Part shown: positions 1 to 8,151 of the stretch, in pieces
How the letters are laid out: each line of letters starts with the position of its first letter
Numbering within the stretch: the first letter of the stretch is position 1
Source: Proteiniclasticum sp043951855
GTDB lineage: Bacteria; Bacillota; Clostridia; Clostridiales; Clostridiaceae
NCBI RefSeq assembly: GCF_043951855.1
Contig: NZ_JBINJW010000013.1
Coordinates: 6,461-70,460 of the forward strand
Length of the DNA stretch: 64,000 nt
Direction of reading: 5' to 3'
Position numbers and translations under genes: made by a program
Notes under the pieces: model-generated
Seen by the model: only the letters and a program-made list of their open reading frames with translations
What the model was told of the DNA's origin: nothing
Databases searched by the model: none

Positions 1-332
1 TTGGGGCAGACTTTGTAGTGAGGCTCCACTGCCATGCCACAGTCAGGACATCTTTCCTTCAGATCTGCTCCACAGGATGGACAGGTCATGAATTCAGGCC
101 TCACCCGTTCTCCACAGTTCGCGCAGGATAGCGAAGAATAGTTTTCCCTGAAGATAAGATAGATGATGAGACCCAGCAGTGAGGGCACGAATACAGCAAC
201 AATGGTCCACAACAGTGCATTCATCCCTCTCTCGCTGGCATCCCGATAGACATAGACGCCAATCATGACGGGAATGACGAAAATGAAAAGCAGTATGATC
301 AGCAGTGGTATGGTGGATAGAAATATACTCAT
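1..332 (-). CDS. Zinc-ribbon membrane protein, SigY anti-sigma component-like (partial, C-terminus outside window)
   Basis: Read from the reverse strand, ATG at 332, with a strong SD (AAGGAGGTT) just upstream. About 110 residues are visible before the window edge. The N-terminus has two hydrophobic segments (about residues 2-23 and 35-56) separated by a short charged loop with YVYRDASERGMNALLW, the style of PLDc_N/YxlD proteins. Next come CxxC pairs (CANC, CPSC, CPDC) typical of a double zinc ribbon. Its start overlaps the stop of the preceding membrane gene by 4 bases, so the two are translationally coupled. By analogy with the Bacillus SigY operon (SigY-YxlC-YxlD) it probably helps hold the sigma factor inactive at the membrane; this role is inferred from gene order and topology. 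Confidence 0.75.
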   Translation of the reverse strand, partial: MSIFLSTIPLLIILLFIFVIPVMIGVYVYRDASERGMNALLWTIVAVFVPSLLGLIIYLIFRENYSSLSCANCGERVRPEFMTCPSCGADLKERCPDCGMAVEPHYKVCP

Positions 333-679
333 CGGTAAAGAACCTCCTTATAATTGATGTAGAGTTTATTTAATCCGTAGAAGAGGATGATCACGGATAA
401 ACTGACTATGATGAAGAGAGCAGCCATAAGATTCACTACCCATAATGGAAGTGCAGCTGCAACACCTAGAAGAAATGACAGGGCGTAATTGAAAAGAATC
501 ACAGCCAGAGAAGTCATCACCACAATGATTTTCCATTCTCTTTTCTCTTTTGAGATTCCCTCCAGTTTCTTCTGATCATAGAAAGGCTGCACGATGAACA
601 CTTCCTCCCTCTCCTCCAAAGATCTTATTTCTTCAAAAGCATTACTGATTTTATCGTCAAAATCCTGGTTCTCATTCAT
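329..679 (-). CDS. Small membrane protein, probable anti-sigma factor (YxlC/DUF5345-like)
   Basis: 116 residues. The acidic, soluble N-terminal half (about 1-46) is followed by two membrane helices (about 50-71 and 79-102) and a short basic tail. It overlaps the end of the ECF sigma gene by 8 bases, a common arrangement for a sigma factor and its membrane-bound regulator. Size, topology and position match the YxlC-type negative regulators of SigY. There is no ZAS/zinc anti-sigma motif, so the call rests on context. Inferred job: sequester the sigma factor until an envelope signal arrives. Confidence 0.65.
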   Translation of the reverse strand: MNENQDFDDKISNAFEEIRSLEEREEVFIVQPFYDQKKLEGISKEKREWKIIVVMTSLAVILFNYALSFLLGVAAALPLWVVNLMAALFIIVSLSVIILFYGLNKLYINYKEVLYR

Positions 680-1157
680 CTCTCAATTCCCTCCTTAATT
701 CCTCTCTTGCCGCATGAAGTCTGGACTTGACAGTCCCTTCCTTAACCCCTGCAAGTTCAGCGATTTCTCTGGTTGAATATCCTTCATAATAGTGCAGAAC
801 AACTATCATCCTTTTCCTTCGATCCAGGCTCCCAAGCGCTTCAAGAAGTTCCTCACGGGCTGAGTCCTCCTTCGCGTATTCCGCGCTTTCAAGAACATAG
901 TCCTTCTGCTCACTGGATCTGAATTCAGAAAACAGACTTTCAAAGGCACGTTTTTTCAGCATGCTGCGGTATGTGTTGACGCAGATTTTAGTGAGCCATG
1001 GGTAAAAAGACTGCTGTGAATTATATGTACCTATCCCTTTCAGGACTTTCAGCCAGGTCTCCTGATAGAGTTCTTCCGCTCTCAGTGGATCCCTTTCAAG
1101 CTTCAGACACAGAAAGTAAAGCCTTCTCCCATATTCATCAATGAACTCATCAATCAT
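672..1157 (-). CDS. ECF-family RNA polymerase sigma factor (SigY-like)
   Basis: 161 residues from the chosen ATG at 1157, which has AGGTGA about 5 bases upstream. An in-frame TTG at 1175 would add six residues and cannot be excluded. Region 2 lies in the first half, with the typical AEELYQETWLKVLKGIGTYN stretch and then YPWLTKICVNTYRS. Region 4 is C-terminal, with LHYYEGYSTREIAELAGVKE and a following TVKSRLHAAREELR recognition helix. Both DNA-binding regions are complete. It heads a three-gene operon with a membrane regulator and a zinc-ribbon protein. A promoter of ECF type lies upstream, so autoregulation is likely. Confidence 0.92.
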   Translation of the reverse strand: MIDEFIDEYGRRLYFLCLKLERDPLRAEELYQETWLKVLKGIGTYNSQQSFYPWLTKICVNTYRSMLKKRAFESLFSEFRSSEQKDYVLESAEYAKEDSAREELLEALGSLDRRKRMIVVLHYYEGYSTREIAELAGVKEGTVKSRLHAAREELRRELRDE

Positions 1158-1194
1158 CCTGTCACCTGCCTTCAACTTGATCCTCTTATCTATA

Positions 1195-1222
1195 TATACA
1201 TCAGTTTATACCGAAAGGTTCA
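1195..1222 (-). promoter_or_regulatory. ECF-type promoter of the sigma operon (predicted)
   Basis: On the minus strand TGAACC (1217-1222) is followed by a 16-base spacer and TGTATA (1195-1200). This resembles ECF consensus sites such as TGAAAC-N16-CGTATA of Bacillus SigW. It sits 38 bases upstream of the sigma ATG, as expected for an autoregulated ECF operon. Confidence 0.5.
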
Positions 1223-1252
1223 TTTTAAATTCAGATTCTCCTGTTTCATCAC

Positions 1253-1287
1253 AAAAAAATCATAAGTCAGACGCTGACTTATGATTT
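1253..1287 (-). terminator. Rho-independent terminator of the pyrR-coaBC operon
   Basis: Minus-strand hairpin with a stem of at least 12 bp (AATCATAAGTCA / TGACTTATGATT), a short loop and a run of seven U residues, just after the coaBC stop. Confidence 0.9.
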
Positions 1288-1293
1288 TCTGCT

Positions 1294-2484
1294 CTATATT
1301 TTATCAGGAATACTTTGTATGATCTCATCCAGAATTCCATGGGCAGTATCCGCTTTGGATAATTCACCTAAGTCTCTCTTCAGACCATCTTTTCCCAATA
1401 GGATAATCCGGTTGTGATCCTGGCCGAAAACCTTCCCATCCGAGATATCATTGGCTGCAATGAAATCCAGATTCTTTCTGGTCAGCTTTTCTTCTGCATA
1501 CTGTTCCAGGTTCTCGGATTCTGCAGCAAACCCGATGAGGATCTGATTTTTCTTCTTCTGGCCAAGTTCTTTTAAAATATCCTTGTCTTTCACAAGCTCC
1601 AGTGTGAGAGAAGAATCTTCTTTCTTGATCTTATCCTTCGCCACTTCTTTTACTTTGAAATCGGAAACTGCCGCGGCCATGAAAACCATATCCGCAGACT
1701 CGAAATATGCATTTACCGCCTGGTCCATGGCTTCATTGGTAAGCGCAGTGATCTGCTGGATCCCCTGAGGCACACTTCCTGCAATATTACCGGTTATGAG
1801 AATCACTTCCGCTCCGCGGTCTCTCAGCGCTTCAGCGAGCGCCATCCCCATCTTGCCGGAAGAACGGTTCGTCAGAACCCTTACCGGATCCATAGGTGCT
1901 TCTGTTCCTCCTGCGGTGACGATGACCTTTTTCCCTGCATAGTCCTTCTTTGGATAAAGAAGTTTCATGATCTCATCGAAAATGTCATCCACCAGAGCAA
2001 GCTTTCCTTCGCCCACATCTCCGCAAGCCAGTCTACCTGCACCCGGTTTCACAAAAGTGAATCCCAGGCTCTTCAGCTTCTCGATATTTTCCTGAACCAT
2101 GGGGCTTGCATACATCTGCGTGTTCATGGCAGGTGCAATGAGCACTTTGGCCTTCGTCGCCATGATGGAAGTTGAAATCCAGTCATCGGCGATGCCGTTT
2201 GCGATTTTGCCGATCATGTTCGCCGTTGCCGGAACCACCGCGAACACATCCGCTTTCTGGGCGAGAGAAATATGCGCGATCTCAAATGCCTTGGGCTCAT
2301 CGAACATATCCGTAATGACAGGATTCTGACTCAGACTCTGAAAACTGAGGGGAGTGACAAATTCCTGTGCCGATTTTGTCATGGCCACGTCAACATCAAT
2401 ATTCTGCTTTTTCAGTCTCGAAACCAGTTCAAGGGCTTTATAGGCGGCTATGCCTCCTGTTACACCCAGCACAACGCTTTTCAT
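1294..2484 (-). CDS. coaBC: Bifunctional phosphopantothenoylcysteine decarboxylase / phosphopantothenate-cysteine ligase
   Basis: 396 residues, the normal length. The N-terminal CoaC flavoprotein half has the catalytic His in EIAHISLAQKAD (about residue 71), the PAMN motif and the active-site loop GRLACGDVGEGKL with its Cys. The C-terminal CoaB half begins near residue 183 with VIVTAGGTEAPMDPVRVLTN and contains the AAVSDF and KIKK motifs of the ligase. It makes 4'-phosphopantetheine for coenzyme A from phosphopantothenate and cysteine in the cytosol. It follows rpoZ with a one-base gap and is the last gene before a strong terminator. Confidence 0.97.
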   Translation of the reverse strand: MKSVVLGVTGGIAAYKALELVSRLKKQNIDVDVAMTKSAQEFVTPLSFQSLSQNPVITDMFDEPKAFEIAHISLAQKADVFAVVPATANMIGKIANGIADDWISTSIMATKAKVLIAPAMNTQMYASPMVQENIEKLKSLGFTFVKPGAGRLACGDVGEGKLALVDDIFDEIMKLLYPKKDYAGKKVIVTAGGTEAPMDPVRVLTNRSSGKMGMALAEALRDRGAEVILITGNIAGSVPQGIQQITALTNEAMDQAVNAYFESADMVFMAAAVSDFKVKEVAKDKIKKEDSSLTLELVKDKDILKELGQKKKNQILIGFAAESENLEQYAEEKLTRKNLDFIAANDISDGKVFGQDHNRIILLGKDGLKRDLGELSKADTAHGILDEIIQSIPDKI

Positions 2485-2485
2485 C

Positions 2486-2701
2486 TTACTTCACACCATC
2501 TTTTAGTGTTTCATATTCAATCAGCCCTGCATTCACTTCATTTACTGCACTGGACAGCGGATTCACGCTGGTTCCAGGAAGAAGTGGTTCCTGTCCGTCT
2601 ATAAGCTGTCTTGCTCTTCTTGATGTGATGGTCACCAGTCTGTATCTGTTCTCTACTCTGTTTAGTAATTCTGTTACTGATGGATCTATTAATGAACTCA
2701 T
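2486..2701 (-). CDS. rpoZ: RNA polymerase omega subunit
   Basis: 71 residues, the size of Firmicute omega. It contains RYRLVTITSRRARQLIDG, the conserved helix that wraps the beta-prime C-terminus, and VNPLSSAVNEVNAG. It helps assemble and stabilise core RNA polymerase. Its ATG touches the last base of gmk, as in most Clostridia and Bacilli, where gmk, rpoZ and coaBC are co-transcribed. Confidence 0.96.
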   Translation of the reverse strand: MSSLIDPSVTELLNRVENRYRLVTITSRRARQLIDGQEPLLPGTSVNPLSSAVNEVNAGLIEYETLKDGVK

Positions 2702-3315
2702 TATAATTTTTCCTCCTTAAGGGTTAATATCTCATTTGAAACACGAGTGACACGACATTTCTCAGCTCTGACAATGCATATCAGATCCTGATAAGCCTGT
2801 TCCACTGTGTGATTGGTGATGGCATAATTGTATTTGTTCACATAGTTGATTTCATTATACGCCGATTTGAATCTGGTCAGAAGAGACTCTGGTGTCTCGC
2901 TTCCTCTCCCGATGATTCTGTTTCTCAGCTCATTCATGGAAGGCGGCAGTATGAAAATGAAAATCCCTTCGGTGGTGTTCTCCTGCACATTCAGTGCACC
3001 CTGAATGTCGATTTCCAGAATCACATCTGTTCCTTCACTGAGTTTTCGCTCCACTTCTGCCCGTGGCGTTCCATAGTAATTCCCATATACCTCAGCATAT
3101 TCCAGAAACTCATCATTTTCGATCATTTTCTGGAACTCCTCGCGGCTTACGAAGTAATAGCTTTCTCCTTCCACTTCTCCCGCTCTAGGCGCTCTCGTGG
3201 TCATGGATACAGAATTCCATATGAAATTCTCGCAGTGTTTCTTGTATGCATCACATACGGTTCCTTTGCCTGCTCCTGAAGGTCCTGATATGACCAGGAG
3301 TAATCCTCTACTCAT
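2701..3315 (-). CDS. gmk: Guanylate kinase
   Basis: 204 residues. The P-loop GPSGAGKGTV lies at about residues 11-20, followed by the GMP-binding TTRAPRAGEVEGESYYFV segment and the LID residues. It phosphorylates GMP to GDP with ATP and so links purine salvage (apt and hpt are also in this window) to GTP and (p)ppGpp pools. Its start overlaps the end of remA by 8 bases and its end abuts rpoZ. Confidence 0.97.
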   Translation of the reverse strand: MSRGLLLVISGPSGAGKGTVCDAYKKHCENFIWNSVSMTTRAPRAGEVEGESYYFVSREEFQKMIENDEFLEYAEVYGNYYGTPRAEVERKLSEGTDVILEIDIQGALNVQENTTEGIFIFILPPSMNELRNRIIGRGSETPESLLTRFKSAYNEINYVNKYNYAITNHTVEQAYQDLICIVRAEKCRVTRVSNEILTLKEEKL

Positions 3316-3583
3316 CTATACCTACCTCATCCACAATTTCGTCTTTCGTTTCCAGTCTGTGTGCTACGGTTTCAGGCTGCACTGCGGAAAGAATGATATG
3401 ATCCGAATCCGTCACCACTACAGCCCTGGTTCTTCTGCCATAGGTAGCATCAATGAGCATGCCTCTTTCCCTTGCTTCCTGAATAATCCTTTTTATAGGA
3501 GCGGATTCAGGAGAAACGATGGCTACAATCTTATTGGCTGATACAATATTCCCAAAACCTATATTAACGAGTTTAATATTCAC
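3308..3583 (-). CDS. remA: RemA-family DNA-binding regulator
   Basis: 91 residues from a GTG start at 3583 (preceded by GGTGAGG). A longer upstream reading has no homology to the family and overlaps yicC, so it was not used. The sequence VNIKLVNIGFGNIVSANK, with YGRRTRAVVV in the middle, is diagnostic of RemA/YlzA. In Bacillus it forms ring-shaped oligomers that bind DNA and activate extracellular-matrix and osmoprotection genes. The yicC-remA-gmk-rpoZ order is conserved across Firmicutes. Targets in this organism are unknown. Confidence 0.95.
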   Translation of the reverse strand: MNIKLVNIGFGNIVSANKIVAIVSPESAPIKRIIQEARERGMLIDATYGRRTRAVVVTDSDHIILSAVQPETVAHRLETKDEIVDEVGIDE

Positions 3584-3593
3584 GACCTCACCC

Positions 3594-4472
3594 CTACTCA
3601 ATATTCTGCATTTGTTCTCTGATTTTCTCGATTTCGTTCTTGATGAGAAGCACATTATTTGTGATCTCGATATCCACAGATTTCGATGCCATGGTATTGG
3701 CTTCTCTGTTCATTTCCTGAGCCAGAAAATCCAGTTTTCTGCCCACTGGAACAGTCTCATCCAGGAAGCTCTTCATCTGATCCATATGAGACAGAAGTCT
3801 TGTGATCTCTTCATCGATGCTTGCTTTATCTGTATATAGCGCAATTTCCAGAGCCAGCCTGGATTCATCCACCGGAACGGTTTCCAGAAGCTCTTTGATT
3901 CTGTTTTCCAGTCTTTCTTTATAAAGTGGAATGACTTCTTTGTCTTTTTCTTTGATCACTTCCACGATCTTTCTGACTTCATCCGCTTTGACCAGCATAT
4001 CGTTTTTAAGGGATGCCCCTTCCACTTCTTTCATCTCCAGCATCTTCCTGGCGGCTTCTTCCACCGCTTCTGCCATGAGTGTCCAGATTTCCTCCATATT
4101 CTCTTCTTTTTCTTCTGTGAAAACCACGTCCGGAAATCTGGAAATCAGTGAAACCGAAATATCATCTGCCAGTGTAAACTCATCGCGAAGGTTTTTCAGG
4201 ATATCCACATACCCCTTCGCCAGATACTGGTTGGATTTGACCACCGTATCTTCCTTTGTGTAGTTTCTGTAAGTGATGAATACGTCCACCTTTCCTCTGG
4301 AAAGATATCCGGAAATCACTTTTCTCACTCTGTCCTCCACAGGCATAAGACTCTTGGGCATTCTGATGTTCATATCGAGGTACCTGTGATTTACGCCTCT
4401 CATCTCCACCAGAAAACTTCTCTTTCCATCGTCCACCATGGCTCTTCCAAAGCCTGTCATGCTCTTTATCAT
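3594..4472 (-). CDS. yicC: YicC-family endoribonuclease
   Basis: 292 residues from the second of two adjacent ATGs (4475 and 4472); the second gives the family start MIKSMTGFGR and better SD spacing (GGAGG then 6 bases). The N-terminal YicC-like domain carries RGVNHRYLDMNIRMP and the C-terminal DUF1732 domain carries RKLDFLAQEMNREANTMASK. YicC proteins of E. coli and Bacillus (YloC) cleave RNA as hexamers and affect small-RNA turnover and stationary-phase fitness. Ten bases separate its stop from the remA start. Confidence 0.94.
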   Translation of the reverse strand: MIKSMTGFGRAMVDDGKRSFLVEMRGVNHRYLDMNIRMPKSLMPVEDRVRKVISGYLSRGKVDVFITYRNYTKEDTVVKSNQYLAKGYVDILKNLRDEFTLADDISVSLISRFPDVVFTEEKEENMEEIWTLMAEAVEEAARKMLEMKEVEGASLKNDMLVKADEVRKIVEVIKEKDKEVIPLYKERLENRIKELLETVPVDESRLALEIALYTDKASIDEEITRLLSHMDQMKSFLDETVPVGRKLDFLAQEMNREANTMASKSVDIEITNNVLLIKNEIEKIREQMQNIE

Positions 4473-4521
4473 CATACGCCTCCAATTTATTCCTTCATTA
4501 TATGCCTTAACTCAGAGAGCA

Positions 4522-5526
4522 TCAAGCATTATCCGTTTCTTCCAGATAGAGATCCTTCTCAAACCAGTCCCTTACATCCTCCGGATCGTCGTATATGGAA
4601 AGCGCAACCATCAGCTTTATTCTTGCTTTCTGACCGGGCAGCGCATCTCCGAAAATGACGCCCATATTCCTGAGATGCTTTCCTCCACCCTCATATCCGT
4701 AACTGCCGAAGACGCGTCCTTCGTAGCATCTTGATACAATGACCACATGGATTTTTCTGGATAGCGCATAGCGAATGCCTTCCACCATCTGGGGTGGAAC
4801 ATTTCCACGACCGAAAGCTTCGATGATAATTCCTTTTGTACCTTTATCCACCAGGAATTTCAGGTAGGTGGAATCCATTCCTGCCACGGTTTTCACAAGA
4901 TCCACATTGGATGTCAGATGGTCTATGTCATGCACCTGTCTTACATCATTGCTTCTGTAGTATATTACACGGTTGTTGTCCACTATGCCTAAGGGTCCGA
5001 AGGATGGTGTTCTGAACGCGTTCAGTGAAAGTGAATTCGTCTTGGTCACTTCCTGGGCTGCATTGAGTTCTCCATTGAGGCAGACAAGGACACCACGATT
5101 TCTGGATTCCTTCGAAGAGGCAGTTACAATGGACTGCGCCAGATTGGATGGACCATCATAGCCAAGTTCCGAACCGGAACGCATGGCTCCAGTGAATACA
5201 ATGGGAATCTCCGTATCTATGGTAAGATCGAAAAGAAATGCTGTCTCTTCCAGCGTGTCCGTTCCATGGGTGATCACCACACCATCGGGCTGATCTTCGC
5301 GAATCACTTTCAGCGTGAACTCTCTTAGCTCCATCATTTTCTCCAGCGTCATGTGCGGACTGGGAAAGGAGCTGAAGTTATAGGAGATGACTTCCGCATG
5401 TTTTTCGATTCCTGTGACCATATGCATGATTTCTTCTCCTGTGAGAGAAGGCACCGCAGCCTTTATCTTGGGGTCCACTTTCATCGATATGGTTCCGCCA
5501 TTAAAAATCACGATAATTTTCTTCAT
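4522..5526 (-). CDS. ansA: L-asparaginase
   Basis: 334 residues. The N-terminal FNGGTISM motif (catalytic Thr near residue 12) and the second motif ITHGTDTLEETAF (about 85-97) supply the two catalytic triads of the asparaginase/glutaminase fold. There is no signal peptide, so a cytosolic type I enzyme is likely, hydrolysing asparagine to aspartate and ammonia. It overlaps the upstream methyltransferase by 4 bases (ATGA). Its place between an rRNA methyltransferase and yicC shows no obvious functional link; co-transcription seems incidental. Confidence 0.93.
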   Translation of the reverse strand: MKKIIVIFNGGTISMKVDPKIKAAVPSLTGEEIMHMVTGIEKHAEVISYNFSSFPSPHMTLEKMMELREFTLKVIREDQPDGVVITHGTDTLEETAFLFDLTIDTEIPIVFTGAMRSGSELGYDGPSNLAQSIVTASSKESRNRGVLVCLNGELNAAQEVTKTNSLSLNAFRTPSFGPLGIVDNNRVIYYRSNDVRQVHDIDHLTSNVDLVKTVAGMDSTYLKFLVDKGTKGIIIEAFGRGNVPPQMVEGIRYALSRKIHVVIVSRCYEGRVFGSYGYEGGGKHLRNMGVIFGDALPGQKARIKLMVALSIYDDPEDVRDWFEKDLYLEETDNA

Positions 5527-6662
5527 ATAATCTGGTCCTCTTTTCTCTTCTCTGCAAAATACTGATAGAAGTAGGTCAGAATCCTGCCATTATAAAGTTT
5601 TCTGTTCTTGTGGGCCTTTCTGCCGAAAGCTTTCTCGAACCCTTCCAGCGCAGAGAGGATATACATTTCAAAATCCTCGTTGACAGCCTTGTCACGACCC
5701 ATTTTCTCCATGAGCATCACGATATTCTCTCTCTCTCCCAGACGCTCTCCGTATGGTGGATTCGTGATGATCGTCACATTCCGGTCTGTGTATTTCAGAT
5801 TCATGAAATCCTGATGGTTGAAGTAGATATTCTTGAAAACACCCGCTTTTTTCGCATTCATCTTTGCAGTGGAAAGCACATAGGTGTCATTATCATATCC
5901 GGTGATGGAGAGTTTAAGGGATTTCACCTGATTTCTTGCCCCTTCTCTCACCTGATCATAAACATCCTTCGGAAACCCCGGCCAGGTCTCTGATACAAAT
6001 TTACGGTCCACATTCGGTGCGATATTACGCGCAATCATGGCCGCTTCAATGAGGATGGTGCCGGATCCGCAGAAAGGATCGATGAGCGGTCTTGAACCAT
6101 CATATCCTGAAATCAGAACCATGGCTGCCGCAAGTGTTTCCTTTACTGGTGCTGCGCCTGAATGTTCACGATAGCCTCTTCTATGAAGACCTTCTCCTGA
6201 TGTGTCCACGGTGATTGTCGCAATATCCTTCAGAAGCGCGATTTCAATCTTGTAGACTGCTCCGGTTTCCGCGAAGATTTCACGATCGTAAGTCTTTTTC
6301 ATGGACTCCACCACCGCTTTCTTCACAATGCTCTGGCAGTCCGGAACACTGTGAAGCTGACTTCTGACAGATTTCCCGACCACATGCATTTTACCGCTGA
6401 TGGGAATCAGCGCACCGAAATCAATGGCTTTTGTTCCCTGGAACAGCTCTTCGAAAGTGACGGCTTTGAATTCCGCAAGTTTTATGAGCACTCTTTCTGC
6501 GGTTCGAAGGTGAACATTGCAGATGGCGATGTCCATTTCATCTCCATCGAACTCGACTTTACCGTTCTCCACCTTCAGATCTTCATAACCTAAAGCTTTC
6601 AGTTCATTGGAAAGTATTTTTTCTATGCCGAAGGCACAGGTGGCAATGAGTCTGTAATCCAT
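5523..6662 (-). CDS. THUMP-domain class I SAM-dependent rRNA methyltransferase (RlmL/YpsC-like)
   Basis: 379 residues. An N-terminal ferredoxin-like and THUMP region (about 1-155) precedes a Rossmann methyltransferase with DPFCGSGTILIEAAM (SAM-binding motif I) and the N6-adenine/guanine N2 type motif NPPYGERLGE. This is the single-domain relative of E. coli RlmL that Firmicutes carry (YpsC), expected to make an m2G in 23S rRNA. It ends in the asparaginase start. The exact modified position cannot be told from sequence. Confidence 0.9.
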   Translation of the reverse strand: MDYRLIATCAFGIEKILSNELKALGYEDLKVENGKVEFDGDEMDIAICNVHLRTAERVLIKLAEFKAVTFEELFQGTKAIDFGALIPISGKMHVVGKSVRSQLHSVPDCQSIVKKAVVESMKKTYDREIFAETGAVYKIEIALLKDIATITVDTSGEGLHRRGYREHSGAAPVKETLAAAMVLISGYDGSRPLIDPFCGSGTILIEAAMIARNIAPNVDRKFVSETWPGFPKDVYDQVREGARNQVKSLKLSITGYDNDTYVLSTAKMNAKKAGVFKNIYFNHQDFMNLKYTDRNVTIITNPPYGERLGERENIVMLMEKMGRDKAVNEDFEMYILSALEGFEKAFGRKAHKNRKLYNGRILTYFYQYFAEKRKEDQII

Positions 6663-6665
6663 TCT

Positions 6666-7436
6666 TTATTCTCCTTTAAGTGTTAAAGAGAGAGGACAAT
6701 GATCTGATCCCATGATGTCATTGTATATGGAAAGATCTTCCACATCCTCCAGCATGTTCTCCGATACAACAAAGTAATCTATTCTCCAACCCGCGTTTCT
6801 GTCTCTTGCACGGAATCTCTGATCCCACCAGGTGTATTTCACTTCTTCCGGGTTCCTGTCTCTCCACACATCAGCATAGCCGTGGCTTAGAAGCTTGGTG
6901 AACCAGTCTCTTTCAATCTGAAGGAAACCTGAAGTCTTTCTGTTGCTTTCCGGATTCGCCAGGTCGATTTCATTATGTGCAACATTGAAATCTCCAGTGA
7001 TCACCACTTTTCTGCCTGCATCCTTCAGCGCATCAAACTTTGCAAGAAGATCGTCATAGAATCTCATCTTATAAGCCAGTCTTTCCTCTCCTCTTCCTCC
7101 ATTGGGGAAGTAGATCCCGAAAATCGCATACTCACCTACATTGACCTGAATCACTCTTCCTTCAGCATCGTACTCCTCTATCCCGGACCCCTTTATGATT
7201 TCATCCACAGGGATTCTGGTGTAGACCGCTACGGAAGAGTATCCTTTTCTTATTCCGGAGTGCATTGTCAGGGTATATCCCAGCTCTTTCAGATAAATCT
7301 CCTCTACCAGCTGGTCCTCCTGCATTTTCGTTTCCTGGATAAAAAGAATATCCGGATCCAGTTCCATGACACGCTCCTTGAATCCTTTTTTCATGATGGC
7401 TCGTAGTCCATTCACGTTCCATGATACTATCTTCAT
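6666..7436 (-). CDS. exoA: Exodeoxyribonuclease III (AP endonuclease)
   Basis: 256 residues, family length. Visible motifs in order: SWNVNGLRA, IQETKMQ (metal-binding Glu), GDFNVAHNEIDLANP (catalytic Asp/Asn), WRIDYFVVS and the C-terminal SDHCPL (catalytic His). It incises abasic sites and removes 3' blocks in base-excision repair. It overlaps pyrR by 4 bases (ATGA), so the two are coupled in translation. Confidence 0.96.
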   Translation of the reverse strand: MKIVSWNVNGLRAIMKKGFKERVMELDPDILFIQETKMQEDQLVEEIYLKELGYTLTMHSGIRKGYSSVAVYTRIPVDEIIKGSGIEEYDAEGRVIQVNVGEYAIFGIYFPNGGRGEERLAYKMRFYDDLLAKFDALKDAGRKVVITGDFNVAHNEIDLANPESNRKTSGFLQIERDWFTKLLSHGYADVWRDRNPEEVKYTWWDQRFRARDRNAGWRIDYFVVSENMLEDVEDLSIYNDIMGSDHCPLSLTLKGE

Positions 7437-7981
7437 TCGATACCTTCCTTTATGAATATATCCACTGCGTTTCTGCCATCCACTTCTTCCAGCATGACTT
7501 TAATGAGCTCATTTCTGGAAGTAGGCACATTCTTGCCTACATAGTCTGCTCTGATGGGGAGTTCTCTATGTCCCCTGTCAATCAGTACCGCAAGCTGAAT
7601 GCTTTTGGGTCTTCCGTTTTCTGTTACAGCATCCAGGGCTGCTCTAACAGTACGCCCTGTATAGAGGACATCATCCACAAGAATGACTTTCTTGTCCTTG
7701 ATGGGCACATCAATCTGTGCATTCTTGATCATCGGTGTTTCATAATCTTCTTCCAGGTCATCCCGATACAGCGTGATGTCCACACTGGACACAGGAATCA
7801 CCGCATCTTCAAATTTTCTGATGTTTTCCTGTATTCTCTCCGCCAGAGGTACGCCCCTTCTTTTGATTCCCACAAGAACGATGTCTTTTACCCCTTTATT
7901 CTTCTCTACAATCTCATGAGAGATTCTCACAAGAGCTCTTTCTATCGCTTTTTCATCCATGAGTCCCGCTTTAAATTCCAT
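7433..7981 (-). CDS. pyrR: Bifunctional pyr operon regulator / uracil phosphoribosyltransferase
   Basis: 182 residues from the ATG at 7981. This start was chosen because MEFKAGLMDEKAIERALVRI aligns without gaps to the N-terminus of Bacillus PyrR; an in-frame ATG at 8041 would add 20 unrelated residues. The PRPP loop VILVDDVLYTGRTVRAALDA (about 91-110) is intact, and RDDLEEDYETP and GHRELPIRADYVGKN match the family. PyrR binds pyr mRNA with UMP to cause attenuation. No other pyr genes and no clear PyrR-binding loop are in this window, so it may act elsewhere. It heads the long operon through coaBC. Confidence 0.95.
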   Translation of the reverse strand: MEFKAGLMDEKAIERALVRISHEIVEKNKGVKDIVLVGIKRRGVPLAERIQENIRKFEDAVIPVSSVDITLYRDDLEEDYETPMIKNAQIDVPIKDKKVILVDDVLYTGRTVRAALDAVTENGRPKSIQLAVLIDRGHRELPIRADYVGKNVPTSRNELIKVMLEEVDGRNAVDIFIKEGIE

Positions 7982-7987
7982 AAGCTG

Positions 7988-8009
7988 CCATAGAAGTATG
8001 CTTCTATGG
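7988..8009 (-). promoter_or_regulatory. Perfect hairpin between the likely SD and the pyrR start codon
   Basis: Minus-strand RNA reads CCATAGAAG, a 4-base loop, then CTTCTATGG: a 9-bp perfect stem whose 3' side ends 6 bases before the pyrR ATG (7981). The best SD-like sequence (AAAAGGTGGTG) lies on the 5' side of the stem. Folding would bring that SD close to the ATG. It does not match the PyrR anti-antiterminator consensus. Confidence 0.5.
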
Positions 8010-8080
8010 ATGACACCACCTTTTCTGTTTATTTGCTTCATCTATTCTATTTCCTGTTTTGTGCAATCCTATATCATCTC

Positions 8081-8116
8081 ATTATACTAAAACATCCCAG
8101 CATAAGGCTAGGATGT
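8081..8116 (-). terminator. Probable rluD terminator with an overlapping pyrR -10 element
   Basis: Minus-strand hairpin ACATCCTAGC / GCTGGGATGT (one G-U pair) followed by a short U run, 36 bases after the rluD stop. Directly after it lies TATAAT (8081-8086), a candidate -10 box for pyrR, but no convincing -35 is seen. Confidence 0.6.
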
Positions 8117-8151
8117 GTTCATATTTTATTAATAATATTCATCTTTTGTTC

